Origin: Microbacterium dauci
Lineage (GTDB): Bacteria > Actinomycetota > Actinomycetes > Actinomycetales > Microbacteriaceae
Direction of reading: 5' to 3'
Assembly (NCBI RefSeq): GCF_030065535.1
Contig: NZ_JASJND010000006.1
Location: forward strand, 62,001 to 126,000
Length of the DNA stretch: 64,000 bases
Under the pieces are notes generated by a model, which worked only from the letters and a program-made list of their open reading frames with translations, was not told where the DNA came from and did no database searches. This document shows positions 1 to 7,532 of this stretch, in pieces (position 1 is the stretch's first letter; the number at the start of each line of letters is the position of its first letter). A program made the translations under genes and the position numbers.

Positions 1-274
1 ACAGGTACCGCGGGTCGTCGGTCGTGATGCAGGCCGGCGCCAAGACGTGCTCGAAGACGCCGAGCGCCTTGCGCGCGCCGATGCCGGGCTCGGTGATCGT
101 CGTCCCGGCGAGGCGGGCGAGTTCAGCGGGCGGCAGCGGCTTGTCGAGCGGGTTGTCGTCCGTGAGCAGACGCTGCCGCGAGTAGTCGAGCACGAGGTCG
201 ACGATCTGACGGGTCTCGTCGGTGACATTGTGCATGCGCGCTGGCACATCGTGCATGCGGGCGGGCTGGGTCAT
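1..274 (-). CDS. PLP-dependent amino-acid decarboxylase, N-terminal part
   Basis: Only the first 91 or so residues lie inside the window; the gene continues past the left edge. The N-terminus, with an NPLDKPLPP stretch followed by a segment on an ageing start of the PLP fold (ITTDDPRYL), resembles group II pyridoxal-phosphate decarboxylases such as aromatic-amino-acid decarboxylase. The PLP lysine lies outside the window. The ATG at 274 overlaps the TGA of the upstream amidase gene (ATGA), so the two are translationally coupled. Next to agmatine deiminase, a role in amine or polyamine metabolism is an inference; the substrate cannot be told. Confidence 0.7.
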   Translation of the reverse strand, partial: MTQPARMHDVPARMHNVTDETRQIVDLVLDYSRQRLLTDDNPLDKPLPPAELARLAGTTITEPGIGARKALGVFEHVLAPACITTDDPRYL

Positions 275-1977
275 GGGGTGTGCTCCTTCGCGGGGAGGGC
301 GGGGGTGCGAGTGGGGGAGGTGCGGCGGGGGCGGAGCGACTCGAACGCGGCGGCGTACGCGAGCAGTGCCGAGTCGGCGTAGCCGCGGCCGGCGAACGTC
401 AGGCCCACCGGCATCCCGATGTCGGCCATCGTGCCCATCGGGACGGTCACGGTCGGGATGCCGAGGTGCCGGATCGCGAGGTTGCCGTTCGCGACCCAGG
501 TGCCGTTGCGCCAGCCGAGATCGGCCGAGGCCGGGTTCACGTCCATGTCGGCCAGGCCGACGTCGGCGACGGCGGGGAAGACGACGGCGTCGAGCGCGTG
601 TGCGTCCATCCAGTCCTCGAGGTCGACGCGGCGGATCTCTTCGAGCCCGTTGAGGCCGGCTTCGAGCTCCGGCATGTCGTCGAGTCCGGCGCCCGGGTTG
701 CGGCGTACCCAGTCGGGGTACTCCGCGATGTCGTCGTCGAAGCCGGTGTAGCGGTCGGGAAGGGCGCCCTCGGGATGAGGGAAGATCACGGCGCCGTCGA
801 CATCCACGAGGGTGTGCAGCGCGGGGTCCCCGTTCGCGGCGAGGAAGTCCTCCCAGCCCCACGCCGACAGGTCGACGATCTCGCGGTGCAGGTATCCGTC
901 GGGCAGTCGGTCCGCGATCGTGGTCGCGCCCACGCGATCGCCCTCGTAATTCGAGATCACGGGGAAGTCCACGTCGACGACGATCGCGCCGGCGGCTTCG
1001 AGGTCGGCGCGGGCGTCGCGCCACAGGTCGATGATCGACGCGCGGGTCTCGATGCGCTGTCCGGTCGAGCCGCCGATGCCCGTTCCGGTCCCGGCATCCG
1101 GATCACCGTTCACGTACATGCGCGGGATCCCGACGCGGATGCCGCGCAGCGACCCGCCGGCCAGCGACGGGTACGACGCCGGTCGCACCTCGGACGCGGC
1201 CGGGACCTCCACCCACGGCTGCACGCGCCAGAAGTCGCCGCGGGTCTCGGTGTCGTCGGCGACGATGACGTCGAGCACCTCGAGGAGATCGGCCATCGTT
1301 CGGGTATGCGGGACGACGACGTCCATCGTCGGGACGAGCGGCCAGTTGCCGCGCACTGAGATGACGCCGCGCGAGGGCGTGTAGGCGCAGAGCGCGTTGT
1401 TGCTCGCGGGGCCGCGGCCGCTCGACCACGTCTCCTCACCGAGCCCGAACGCCGCGAAGCTCGCGGCCGTCGCGGTGCCCGAGCCGTTGGACGATCCCGA
1501 CCCGAACGGGGCGGTCAGGTATGCGCCGTTGTACGGGCTCTCGGCGCGGCCGTAGACGCCGCGCTGCATGCCGCCGTTGGCCATCGGCGGCATGTTGGTG
1601 AGGCCGAGGCAGATAGCTCCGGTAGCACGGAGCCGCTCGATCGTGAACGCGTCGCGCTGCGCGACGAGATTGGCGAACGCGGGCGATCCCGCCGCCGCGG
1701 TGAGGCCCGCGACGAGGTAGCTGTCCTTCGCCGTGTACGGGATGCCGTCGAGCGGCCCGCGCACCTCGCCTCGGGCACGCCGGTCATCGGATGCCGCGGC
1801 CTCGGCGCGCGCCTGCGGGTTCTGCACGACGACCGCGTTCAGCGCCGTCGCGGTGTCGGGCCCGTCGTAGGCCGCGATCCGTGCGAGGTACGCGTCGACG
1901 AGCTGCACCGCGGTGGTCTCGCCGCGCTCGAGCGCACCGCGCAGGTCGGCGATGGACGCCTCGACCACGTCGATCAC
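271..1977 (-). CDS. amidase signature family protein
   Basis: A 568-residue cytoplasmic hydrolase of the amidase signature family (Ser-cisSer-Lys triad), which hydrolyses C-N amide bonds. Visible are the triad lysine (K84 in PYTAKD), the cis-serine region (S162/S163 in a Gly/Ser-rich loop) and S186, which aligns with the nucleophile of the usual GTDTGGS motif. Here that loop reads EETWSSG, so the pocket edge is atypical. The GTG at 1977 was chosen because it overlaps the stop of the agmatine deiminase gene (GTGA); its own stop overlaps the decarboxylase start. An obvious candidate substrate is the carbamoyl product of the upstream enzyme, but this is inference. General amidase is certain; specificity is open. 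Confidence 0.88.
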   Translation of the reverse strand: MIDVVEASIADLRGALERGETTAVQLVDAYLARIAAYDGPDTATALNAVVVQNPQARAEAAASDDRRARGEVRGPLDGIPYTAKDSYLVAGLTAAAGSPAFANLVAQRDAFTIERLRATGAICLGLTNMPPMANGGMQRGVYGRAESPYNGAYLTAPFGSGSSNGSGTATAASFAAFGLGEETWSSGRGPASNNALCAYTPSRGVISVRGNWPLVPTMDVVVPHTRTMADLLEVLDVIVADDTETRGDFWRVQPWVEVPAASEVRPASYPSLAGGSLRGIRVGIPRMYVNGDPDAGTGTGIGGSTGQRIETRASIIDLWRDARADLEAAGAIVVDVDFPVISNYEGDRVGATTIADRLPDGYLHREIVDLSAWGWEDFLAANGDPALHTLVDVDGAVIFPHPEGALPDRYTGFDDDIAEYPDWVRRNPGAGLDDMPELEAGLNGLEEIRRVDLEDWMDAHALDAVVFPAVADVGLADMDVNPASADLGWRNGTWVANGNLAIRHLGIPTVTVPMGTMADIGMPVGLTFAGRGYADSALLAYAAAFESLRPRRTSPTRTPALPAKEHTP

Positions 1978-3008
1978 GGCGCCACCGCCGGCTGCTGTTG
2001 CGTGATGCAGTGGATGCCGCCGCCACGGGCGAAGAGGCCCCGCGCGTCGACGGTGACGACCTCGCGGCCGGGGTACGCGTCGGCGAGGATCGCCCGTGCC
2101 GTGGCATCCGCTCGCTCCTCGCCGAACCCGCAGGCGATGACGCCCCCGTTCACGACGAGGTGGTTGACGTAGCTCCAGTCGACCGGGCCGTGGGCGTCGG
2201 TGAGGGTCGCGGGTGCGGGGAGGTCGACGATCTCGAACGTGCGGCCGGCGGCATCCGTGTGGGCAGCGAGCTCGGCGCGCAACTGCGCGGTGACGGCGTG
2301 GTCGGGATGTGCGGGGTCGCGCTGGTCGTGCAGCACGATGCGTCCGGGGGACGAGATCGTCGCGACGATGTCGACGTGCCCGTTGGTGCCCATCTCGTCG
2401 TAGTCGCGGGTGAGACCGCGGCTCAGCCACACCGCCTTCGTCGTGCCGAGCGTGCGGGCCATCTCGGCCTCGACGCGGGCACGGTCGGCGAACGGGTTCC
2501 GCCGAGGGTCGAGCTGCACGGTCTCGGTGAGCAGCACGGTGCCTTCGCCATCGACGTGGATGCCGCCGCCCTCGTTCACGAGCACCGACGACACGAGCTC
2601 AGCGCCGACATGTGCCGCGATGAGACCTGCGTGCGCCGCGGAGTCCTGCCACTGCGCCCAGTCGGGGGCGCCCCAGCCGTTGAAGATCCAGTCCACGGCG
2701 CCGAGCACGCGGGGACGAGCGTCGTCGACGACGAACGTCGGACCGTGATCGCGCATCCAGAACTCGTCGACGGGCGCCTCGAGGAGCGTGACCTCGCCCG
2801 GCAGCATCCGCTTCGCGCGCTCGACCTCGGTGGGGTCGACGACCATCGTGACCGGCTCGAAGCGGGCGACGGCGGCGGCGACGGCCGACCACGTCGCGTA
2901 CCCCTCTTCACGCTCGGCGGTGGTGTCGCCGAGGGTGAATCCCTCGCGCGGGAACGCCATCCAGGTGCGCTCGTGCGGGGCGGTTTCGCTCGGCATCCGC
3001 CAATTCAT
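1974..3008 (-). CDS. aguA: agmatine deiminase
   Basis: A 344-residue member of the agmatine deiminase / peptidyl-arginine deiminase family, which converts agmatine to N-carbamoylputrescine plus ammonia in the cytoplasm. The N-terminal WMAFP segment, the MRDHGP motif, the GHVD histidine/aspartate motif and the C-terminal GGGIHC with catalytic cysteine C334 are all present, and length is normal for the family. The ATG at 3008 has a strong GGAGGAG ribosome site. It is the first gene of a three-gene coupled operon and is divergent from a TetR gene 64 bp away, with an inverted repeat between them. No nitrilase-type N-carbamoylputrescine amidase is adjacent; a coupled amidase takes that place. Confidence 0.93.
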   Translation of the reverse strand: MNWRMPSETAPHERTWMAFPREGFTLGDTTAEREEGYATWSAVAAAVARFEPVTMVVDPTEVERAKRMLPGEVTLLEAPVDEFWMRDHGPTFVVDDARPRVLGAVDWIFNGWGAPDWAQWQDSAAHAGLIAAHVGAELVSSVLVNEGGGIHVDGEGTVLLTETVQLDPRRNPFADRARVEAEMARTLGTTKAVWLSRGLTRDYDEMGTNGHVDIVATISSPGRIVLHDQRDPAHPDHAVTAQLRAELAAHTDAAGRTFEIVDLPAPATLTDAHGPVDWSYVNHLVVNGGVIACGFGEERADATARAILADAYPGREVVTVDARGLFARGGGIHCITQQQPAVAP

Positions 3009-3037
3009 GGCGTTCTCCTCCGGGGTCCGGTACCGTA

Positions 3038-3053
3038 TTGATCAAGCGATCAA
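3038..3053. promoter_or_regulatory. candidate TetR operator
   Basis: The perfect inverted repeat TTGATC-AAGC-GATCAA lies in the 64 bp between aguA and the divergent TetR gene. Its position suits control of both promoters by the regulator at 3073. Binding is inferred. Confidence 0.6.
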
Positions 3054-3072
3054 CAAGGAGCGTAGCGACCCC

Positions 3073-3696
3073 GTGAGCGACACGTCAACCGCCCCCCGCC
3101 GGCGCATGCACCCCGACGAGCGTCGGCGCGAGCTCGCCGATGCGGCGCAGGCGATCGCGCTCGCCGAGGGCCTCGACGCCGTCACGCTCCGTGCGGTCGC
3201 CGCGCGCGCGGGCGTCGCGCCCGGGCTGGTCGCGCATCACACCGACGGCATGGACGTGCTCGTGGCCGACACCTTCGGCGCGATCGTCGCCGCCGAGCTC
3301 GACGCCGTCCGCGCCCTCCTCGAGCAGGCGGATGCCGCCCCTAGCCGCATCGGCGCGCTCATCGACACCGTGCTCGACGGCACCCGCCGCGACGTGACGC
3401 TCGTCTGGGTGCAGGGCTGGGCGCTGGGCGCCCGCAACGCCACGCTCGCCGCGCGCGTGCGCTTCGAGATGGACGCGTGGCAGCAGGCGATCGCCGCGGA
3501 GATCCAACGAGGGATCGATCGTGGCGAGTTCGCCGAGGTCGATGCCGATGCCGTGGCGTGGCACCTGCTCGCCATGGTCGACGGCCTCGGCGCCCACGGC
3601 CTCGTCAGCTGGCGCGACGATCCGTCACAGGCTCGGCTCACCCGCCAGGCGCTCGCGGCGCTGCTCGGCGTCGACCCAGCAATGCTCGGGCCCTGA
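3073..3696 (+). CDS. TetR family transcriptional regulator
   Basis: A 207-residue DNA-binding repressor. The N-terminal helix-turn-helix is clear (TLRAVAARAGVAPGLVAHH, roughly residues 35-53), and the remainder is a helical ligand domain of the BetI-like type. The GTG at 3073 was chosen because an AAGGAG ribosome site ends 12 nt upstream and the start leaves the conserved helix intact. An upstream ATG would run through the operator and aguA start. It is divergent from the aguA-amidase-decarboxylase operon and probably represses it in response to an amine; the ligand is unknown. Confidence 0.9.
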   Translation: MSDTSTAPRRRMHPDERRRELADAAQAIALAEGLDAVTLRAVAARAGVAPGLVAHHTDGMDVLVADTFGAIVAAELDAVRALLEQADAAPSRIGALIDTVLDGTRRDVTLVWVQGWALGARNATLAARVRFEMDAWQQAIAAEIQRGIDRGEFAEVDADAVAWHLLAMVDGLGAHGLVSWRDDPSQARLTRQALAALLGVDPAMLGP

Positions 3697-3727
3697 TCCC
3701 GACCGCGCGGATGCCGCGCCGGGCCGG

Positions 3728-3970
3728 TCAGCCGCGTTTGAGCTCCCGCAGCGTGTACCCGGCCGGTACCTCGTCAGTGCGGAAGTGCGCACTGAAGACC
3801 TCTGCAGCTTCATCGGCCGTGAACACCTCGTTCGCGCTGACCAGCGTCCGTTGCGTGCCGCCATCCCATGTGATCGTCTCAGTCGCGTCCCCGGCATCGT
3901 CCGCCGGCTTGCCGACGACGAACTGCGTCGCGATCCCGGATGCATCGACTGTGCGGACCTCGATCGTCAT
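3728..3970 (-). CDS. hypothetical protein, last gene of toxin cassette
   Basis: An 80-residue protein with no family I recognise: soluble, acidic, probably beta-rich in the first half (alternating Thr/Val) with a helical FTADEAAEVFSAHF segment. The ATG at 3970 overlaps the stop of the preceding gene by four bases, so it belongs to the coupled chain that begins with the WXG100-like genes. It ends convergent with the TetR gene. Its role (accessory or immunity protein) can only be guessed from position. Confidence 0.65.
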   Translation of the reverse strand: MTIEVRTVDASGIATQFVVGKPADDAGDATETITWDGGTQRTLVSANEVFTADEAAEVFSAHFRTDEVPAGYTLRELKRG

Positions 3971-4191
3971 CGCCGTCCTGTCGCCGCGCTCTGGAGGTAC
4001 TCGTCCGAGAACGGGAGCGACGCGCGAAGGCTCGCGCCCTCCGGCGCTCGCCACAGGCTGTATGCCCAGAGCGTCGCGCCGTCCATCCGGTTCAGCGTGA
4101 AGCGGAGCTGCTCCTCGAACGGGCGGAGCGTGTCGATCAGCGGCATCCGGCTGAAACCGTTGGACTGGACGATGTGCGTCGGCTCGGTCAC
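3967..4191 (-). CDS. small hypothetical protein in toxin cassette
   Basis: A 74-residue protein, unrecognised. It is rich in aromatic and Arg residues (FEEQLRFTLNRM, LWAYSLW) and has no signal peptide or membrane helix. It starts at a GTG that overlaps the previous stop (GTGA) and ends overlapping the next ATG, so it is translated only as part of the cassette. The four-base overlaps at both ends and third-position GC bias support a real gene despite its length. Confidence 0.62.
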   Translation of the reverse strand: MTEPTHIVQSNGFSRMPLIDTLRPFEEQLRFTLNRMDGATLWAYSLWRAPEGASLRASLPFSDEYLQSAATGRR

Positions 4192-4844
4192 GGTCGGTCC
4201 AGTGCCTCGAGGGAACGACGCGCCCGCGCCACCTGCCGGAGCTTGCGGAGCACGTGCGCGAGCGCGGCGTCTTCGGCGTCGAAGGTCTGCAGCGTCGACT
4301 CGATGACCGCGTGACGCTCGTTCACGAGGAAGACCACGAAGTGATCACCGCGGCGTTCGAGGACGACGGCGTCGTCGTGCAGCACACCTGCGCCGGAGAG
4401 CACCGGTGTGTCGAGCCTCTCCTCCGCCACAGTCCGGAGCAGCTCGTCGAGGGTCATCACCCGGCGCACGAAGTCGGGTCGAAGCTCGTGAGGCACCACG
4501 TCGATGTTCCCGGGCGTGACCTTCCATCTCGCGGCATCCGAGTCCTCGAAGGTGATCTCGTACGCGCGGGTGATCCGCTCGAACTGCACCAGCAGCTTCA
4601 GCGGGAGTCGCTGGCCGGCCTCGTACGTCGCTGCGAGGTAGGCCCGGACCGTCGAAAGGACGCCCGACGGGCGAGACGCCACGGCGGCGGTGGTGCCGTC
4701 CGCCTGGTACACGTAGCCGTAGGTCGTCGCGACGCGGTCACCGCGCAGCTCGATCACGAGTGCGAGGGCATCCCACTCGTCCGGCGCACCTCGCAGATGC
4801 TCGACGATCGCCTCGATCAGCTCGGCGGCCGGGCCGGTCGTCAC
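4188..4844 (-). CDS. probable immunity protein (DUF600/YezG-like)
   Basis: A 218-residue soluble protein. The segment LVIELRGDRVATTYGYVYQADG followed later by YEITFEDSDAARWKVTP resembles, from memory, DUF600/YezG-like immunity proteins of bacterial polymorphic toxin systems, which bind and neutralise a cognate toxin in the cytoplasm. The match is by eye and moderate. The GTG at 4844 follows the previous stop by 14 nt; its stop overlaps the next start. Downstream position relative to a nuclease toxin agrees with an immunity role. Which toxin it would neutralise is unknown. Confidence 0.6.
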   Translation of the reverse strand: MTTGPAAELIEAIVEHLRGAPDEWDALALVIELRGDRVATTYGYVYQADGTTAAVASRPSGVLSTVRAYLAATYEAGQRLPLKLLVQFERITRAYEITFEDSDAARWKVTPGNIDVVPHELRPDFVRRVMTLDELLRTVAEERLDTPVLSGAGVLHDDAVVLERRGDHFVVFLVNERHAVIESTLQTFDAEDAALAHVLRKLRQVARARRSLEALDRP

Positions 4845-4858
4845 GGGCAGTCGACCGG

Positions 4859-5197
4859 TCAGCGCTGGGCCGGACCGGCTCCGAGGAACGTGGCATCCAC
4901 CGTCGCATGCGCGAAGGCGACCACGTCGGGCGTCTGCCCCGCCTCGGTGACGAGCACGACGTGCTGCTCCCAGAGCGCCTGCAGTTGCTCGCGCGCGCCT
5001 GGCGGCATCGCCATCGCGCGTTCGATCACCTCTTGCCAGGTGTCTCCCTCAACGCCGAGCGCAGCGGCCGTCTTGTCTTTCATCGCGACTGCCAGTGCCG
5101 CAGTCTTCTCGTCGAGCGCACCGAGCGCATCGAGCACGTATGCGTCGAGGAAACGGAGGAGCGGCTTGCCGTCGTACCGGTCGGCGACGTCGGTCAT
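4859..5197 (-). CDS. hypothetical protein in toxin cassette
   Basis: A 112-residue mostly helical protein starting MTDVADRYDGKPLLRFLDAY. No family recognised. Two in-frame ATGs exist (5203 and 5197); 5197 was chosen because it overlaps the upstream TGA in the ATGA pattern used throughout this cassette. There is no signal peptide. It may be an accessory or second immunity protein; nothing in the sequence decides. Confidence 0.65.
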   Translation of the reverse strand: MTDVADRYDGKPLLRFLDAYVLDALGALDEKTAALAVAMKDKTAAALGVEGDTWQEVIERAMAMPPGAREQLQALWEQHVVLVTEAGQTPDVVAFAHATVDATFLGAGPAQR

Positions 5198-5511
5198 GCC
5201 CATTCCCTGCCCTGTAGGGCGTCGAAGTCGCCGGCGAGGAACTCGTCGGCGATCGCGCGAAGGGTCGCCCGGTCCGCTCCGCGGATCGTGCCGATTTCGT
5301 CGCCGCCGGGCTCGACGTTCTCGAGTGAGATCGCGTTCGCGTAGACCTCGAGGTTCCAGCCGTCCTCGTCGCTCAGCGAGATGCTCGCGTGCTCGACGTC
5401 ATCGCCGCCGAGCGTGTCGACGAGAGCGTCGAAACGCTCGCCAGTGACGTCTTCCGTGATGCTCGCGCCGTTACGGTCCACAAGCCACACAGCACGTGTC
5501 GGTCGGGTCAT
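5194..5511 (-). CDS. putative immunity protein next to WHH toxin
   Basis: A 105-residue acidic, beta-strand-rich protein (VWLVDRNG, ASISLSDEDGWNLEVYA, ISLENVEPGGDEIGTI). Its ATG at 5511 overlaps the stop of the WHH nuclease gene by four bases. In polymorphic toxin loci the gene directly after the toxin usually encodes its immunity protein, and small size and acidity fit an inhibitor of a basic nuclease. The fold is loosely like Imm1-type proteins, but I cannot assign a family. Function is inferred from position. Confidence 0.62.
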   Translation of the reverse strand: MTRPTRAVWLVDRNGASITEDVTGERFDALVDTLGGDDVEHASISLSDEDGWNLEVYANAISLENVEPGGDEIGTIRGADRATLRAIADEFLAGDFDALQGREWA

Positions 5512-6110
5512 TTCTTCTCTCCCCAAATCGCGAATCCGCCTCGGTTACCTGGGTGCAGGGTACTCCAGAAGTCCGAACCGGGAGTGTGCTGGTAGGTCGG
5601 CACGAGCTGCATCACACCGTTCTGGCCACCCACCGTGTTCGGGTGCGCGTGGTGCCAGATGAAGTCTTCGGGGTTCGGGTTCTGGCGTCCGCCCGGGCGG
5701 GTCACGCGGTCGGAGATCCCCGGTGACATGGCCTCCATCGCGGCCCGGAAGTCCGGGTCGGCTTGCATGGCGGCGTCGAGGTCGGCGTTCGACCGGTTGA
5801 AGTGCACGGAGCGCGAGCGCGCCCAGTCGTCGGGGTCGAGCTGCATCTGGTACGCGACGGAGTACACCGAACCGTCGCCACCGTTGGTGTTGCCGTTGCC
5901 GTTGCCGTTGCCGAGCGCGGTGGACGGGTTCGTGGTGTTGGGTGCATCCGGAGCGCTGTCGAAGCGGTCCTGGTCGTTGACCCGGCGCCCCACCGTGGTG
6001 AAGTGCACGTTCAGGTTGTCGGCGACGCCGCGGAAACGGTCCTTCAGGTCGCCGGCTGCTTTCACGGCTGCCTGCCGGACCTCGCGGAAGATCGGTTTGA
6101 TCGCACTCAT
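5508..6110 (-). CDS. WHH-type HNH/endonuclease VII-fold toxin
   Basis: A 200-residue protein with a basic helical N-terminus (about 1-50), an Asn/Gly-repeat linker (about 68-82) and a C-terminal nuclease domain. The last 53 residues carry W152-H153-H154, H156, H175 after MQLVP, and H186 in LHPGNRGG. This is the signature of the WHH family of HNH/ENDO VII toxins found at the ends of polymorphic toxins, which are expected to cut nucleic acid in the target cell. It has no WXG100 or signal sequence of its own. The ATG at 6110 overlaps by one base the stop of a WXG100-like gene, the likely secretion partner. The nuclease family call is strong; export through type VII secretion is inferred. Confidence 0.85.
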   Translation of the reverse strand: MSAIKPIFREVRQAAVKAAGDLKDRFRGVADNLNVHFTTVGRRVNDQDRFDSAPDAPNTTNPSTALGNGNGNGNTNGGDGSVYSVAYQMQLDPDDWARSRSVHFNRSNADLDAAMQADPDFRAAMEAMSPGISDRVTRPGGRQNPNPEDFIWHHAHPNTVGGQNGVMQLVPTYQHTPGSDFWSTLHPGNRGGFAIWGEKK

Positions 6111-6817
6111 CAGGCGTCGCCTCCGAAGTCGAGGGCCGAGAACTCGGTGAAGAACGTGTTCGTGAGGGTGTCGATGTCGGCACCGTGGAGGTTCATCGCC
6201 TCTTGCGCGGAGGCGAGGGCGTCGAGGTCGGCCTGGAACTCGTCCGAGTCTCCGACCTGCCCCTCGACCAGCGGTGCATCGAGGATCGCATCGATGATCG
6301 CCGGGAGTTGCTCGGAGAGCGGCTCGATGACGGCCGGGGCGAGCTGGATGAGGAGTTGCTCGACGACGATGTCGACCGCGGCGTTCAGCAGCTTCTTCTT
6401 GATCAGCAGCATCGGCCCTGCGCCCGCGGCGGTGATCGGGTTCGTCAGCATCGCCACCAGCGTGACGAGCGTCGAGGTCACATCGATGATGACCTTCATC
6501 TTCAATCCGAAGATGACCTCTGCGCCGACGTCCATCGCCGTCGCGGCCGGCGGCATGATGTCGACGAGCTTCTGGAGGTTGGAGGCGCGGTTCGTGTTCC
6601 ACGCGCTCACCGTCGACGGCCCGGCCTGTCCCCGCAGTGCCGTCGCGATGTCCTGGTTGACGACGCGGTCGACCGCCTGGATCACGTCCTCGAGGTCGTT
6701 CCCGAAGTTGCGGACGAGGGTCGCGCCCTTGCGGACTTCGTCCTCGTCGATGTCGGGCCATTCGAAGCCGAGCTTCTCCATGACCCAGACGAGTTCGTTG
6801 GGCAACATCATCCCCAT
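6110..6817 (-). CDS. WXG100-like type VII secretion carrier protein (copy A)
   Basis: A 235-residue helical protein opening MMLPNELVWVMEKLGFEWP, the start typical of the WXG100-like N-terminal domain of CpnT-type actinobacterial effectors. Residues about 95-185 form long amphipathic or hydrophobic helices. In usual effectors this domain is fused to a toxin; here it stops, and the WHH nuclease follows as a separate gene with a one-base overlap. The ATG at 6817 has a near-ideal AGGAGGACCT ribosome site. It is a clear paralogue of the protein at 7533-8240, with identical length. It probably delivers or chaperones the adjacent effector through an ESX-type machine encoded elsewhere. Confidence 0.82.
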   Translation of the reverse strand: MGMMLPNELVWVMEKLGFEWPDIDEDEVRKGATLVRNFGNDLEDVIQAVDRVVNQDIATALRGQAGPSTVSAWNTNRASNLQKLVDIMPPAATAMDVGAEVIFGLKMKVIIDVTSTLVTLVAMLTNPITAAGAGPMLLIKKKLLNAAVDIVVEQLLIQLAPAVIEPLSEQLPAIIDAILDAPLVEGQVGDSDEFQADLDALASAQEAMNLHGADIDTLTNTFFTEFSALDFGGDA

Positions 6818-6871
6818 GGCAGGTCCTCCTTCGTGCCACCGACTTTAGAAGCCCGGGTCGGAGGGCGGAAT

Positions 6872-6885
6872 GGGGAGTGCTCCCC
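6872..6885. promoter_or_regulatory. palindrome upstream of WXG100-like gene A
   Basis: The perfect palindrome GGGGAG-TG-CTCCCC (plus strand GGGGAGTGCTCCCC) lies 55 bp before the ATG at 6817. A near-copy occurs 51 bp before the paralogous gene at 8240. It is a candidate operator or promoter element shared by the two modules. Confidence 0.5.
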
Positions 6886-6896
6886 ATCTCGATCGG

Positions 6897-7529
6897 TCAG
6901 TCCTCCGGGCGGGAGATGTCGATGGTGACGAAGTTCGTCCCGGGAACCGGGCGGATCTCGTACGACGCGCCGTTGAGCGCCCCGGGCTCCAGGTCGAAGC
7001 GCGCCTCGATGCCGGCCTGGCTCATGCGCTCCAGCGCCGCAGCCTCGCCCGCCGGCGCGAGGAACTCCATGTCGCCGCTGCTCGTCTGGCCGTACTTGTC
7101 GGGGTTGTCCTGACCGATCGCGTCCTCGTATAGCTCCTCGACGATCTGGCCGGGGACCTTCTTCGGCGTCCCGAGGATCTCGTCGCGGATGTCGCCGGGG
7201 GTGTCCCGGACCGCCTTGCCGATCGAGGTTCCGAGGTCGTTCGCGGCGTTGTAATCCGGAGCGGCATGACGGCCGGTACGGCCCAACTGCCCGAGCCCGC
7301 GGTGCACGTCCCGGAGCATGTTGTAGTCCTTGGCGTGGGACGTCGGCTTGTTCTTCTTGTGCTTGGGGACGTCGTTCCGGTTCGTTCGGTCCGTGCCGCG
7401 GATGCGGTCGGCGTCGGCGCGGTGCTTGCCGCCGCGCTTGCGGAACGCGCTGCCGAAGCCCTTCTTGAACTCGCGGCCGGCGCCGTCGACGGCATCCATG
7501 ATCTCGCGCATCAGCACCTTCATGGTCAT
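6897..7529 (-). CDS. putative second effector of the toxin locus
   Basis: A 210-residue protein. The first 65 residues are very basic (FKKGFGSAFRKRGGKHR, VPKHKKNKPTSH), the middle is helical, and the last 60 form a possible small alpha/beta domain (AALERMSQAGIEARFDLEPG, SYEIRPVPGTNFVTIDIS). It follows the WXG100-like gene at 7533-8240 by 3 nt, the same arrangement as the WHH toxin and its carrier, and its N-terminus is like that protein in size and charge. I recognise no toxin family. ATGs exist at 7529 and 7523; the first is used. It is either an effector of unknown class or a specialised substrate; no dedicated immunity gene follows directly. Confidence 0.72.
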   Translation of the reverse strand: MTMKVLMREIMDAVDGAGREFKKGFGSAFRKRGGKHRADADRIRGTDRTNRNDVPKHKKNKPTSHAKDYNMLRDVHRGLGQLGRTGRHAAPDYNAANDLGTSIGKAVRDTPGDIRDEILGTPKKVPGQIVEELYEDAIGQDNPDKYGQTSSGDMEFLAPAGEAAALERMSQAGIEARFDLEPGALNGASYEIRPVPGTNFVTIDISRPED

Positions 7530-7532
7530 CGG

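Noticed and set aside
3705..3719. Small hairpin GCGCGG-ATG-CCGCGC after the TetR gene as terminator
   Set aside because: Only 6 bp with a 3-nt loop and no T run; it contains the common GGATGCC word, so chance is likely.
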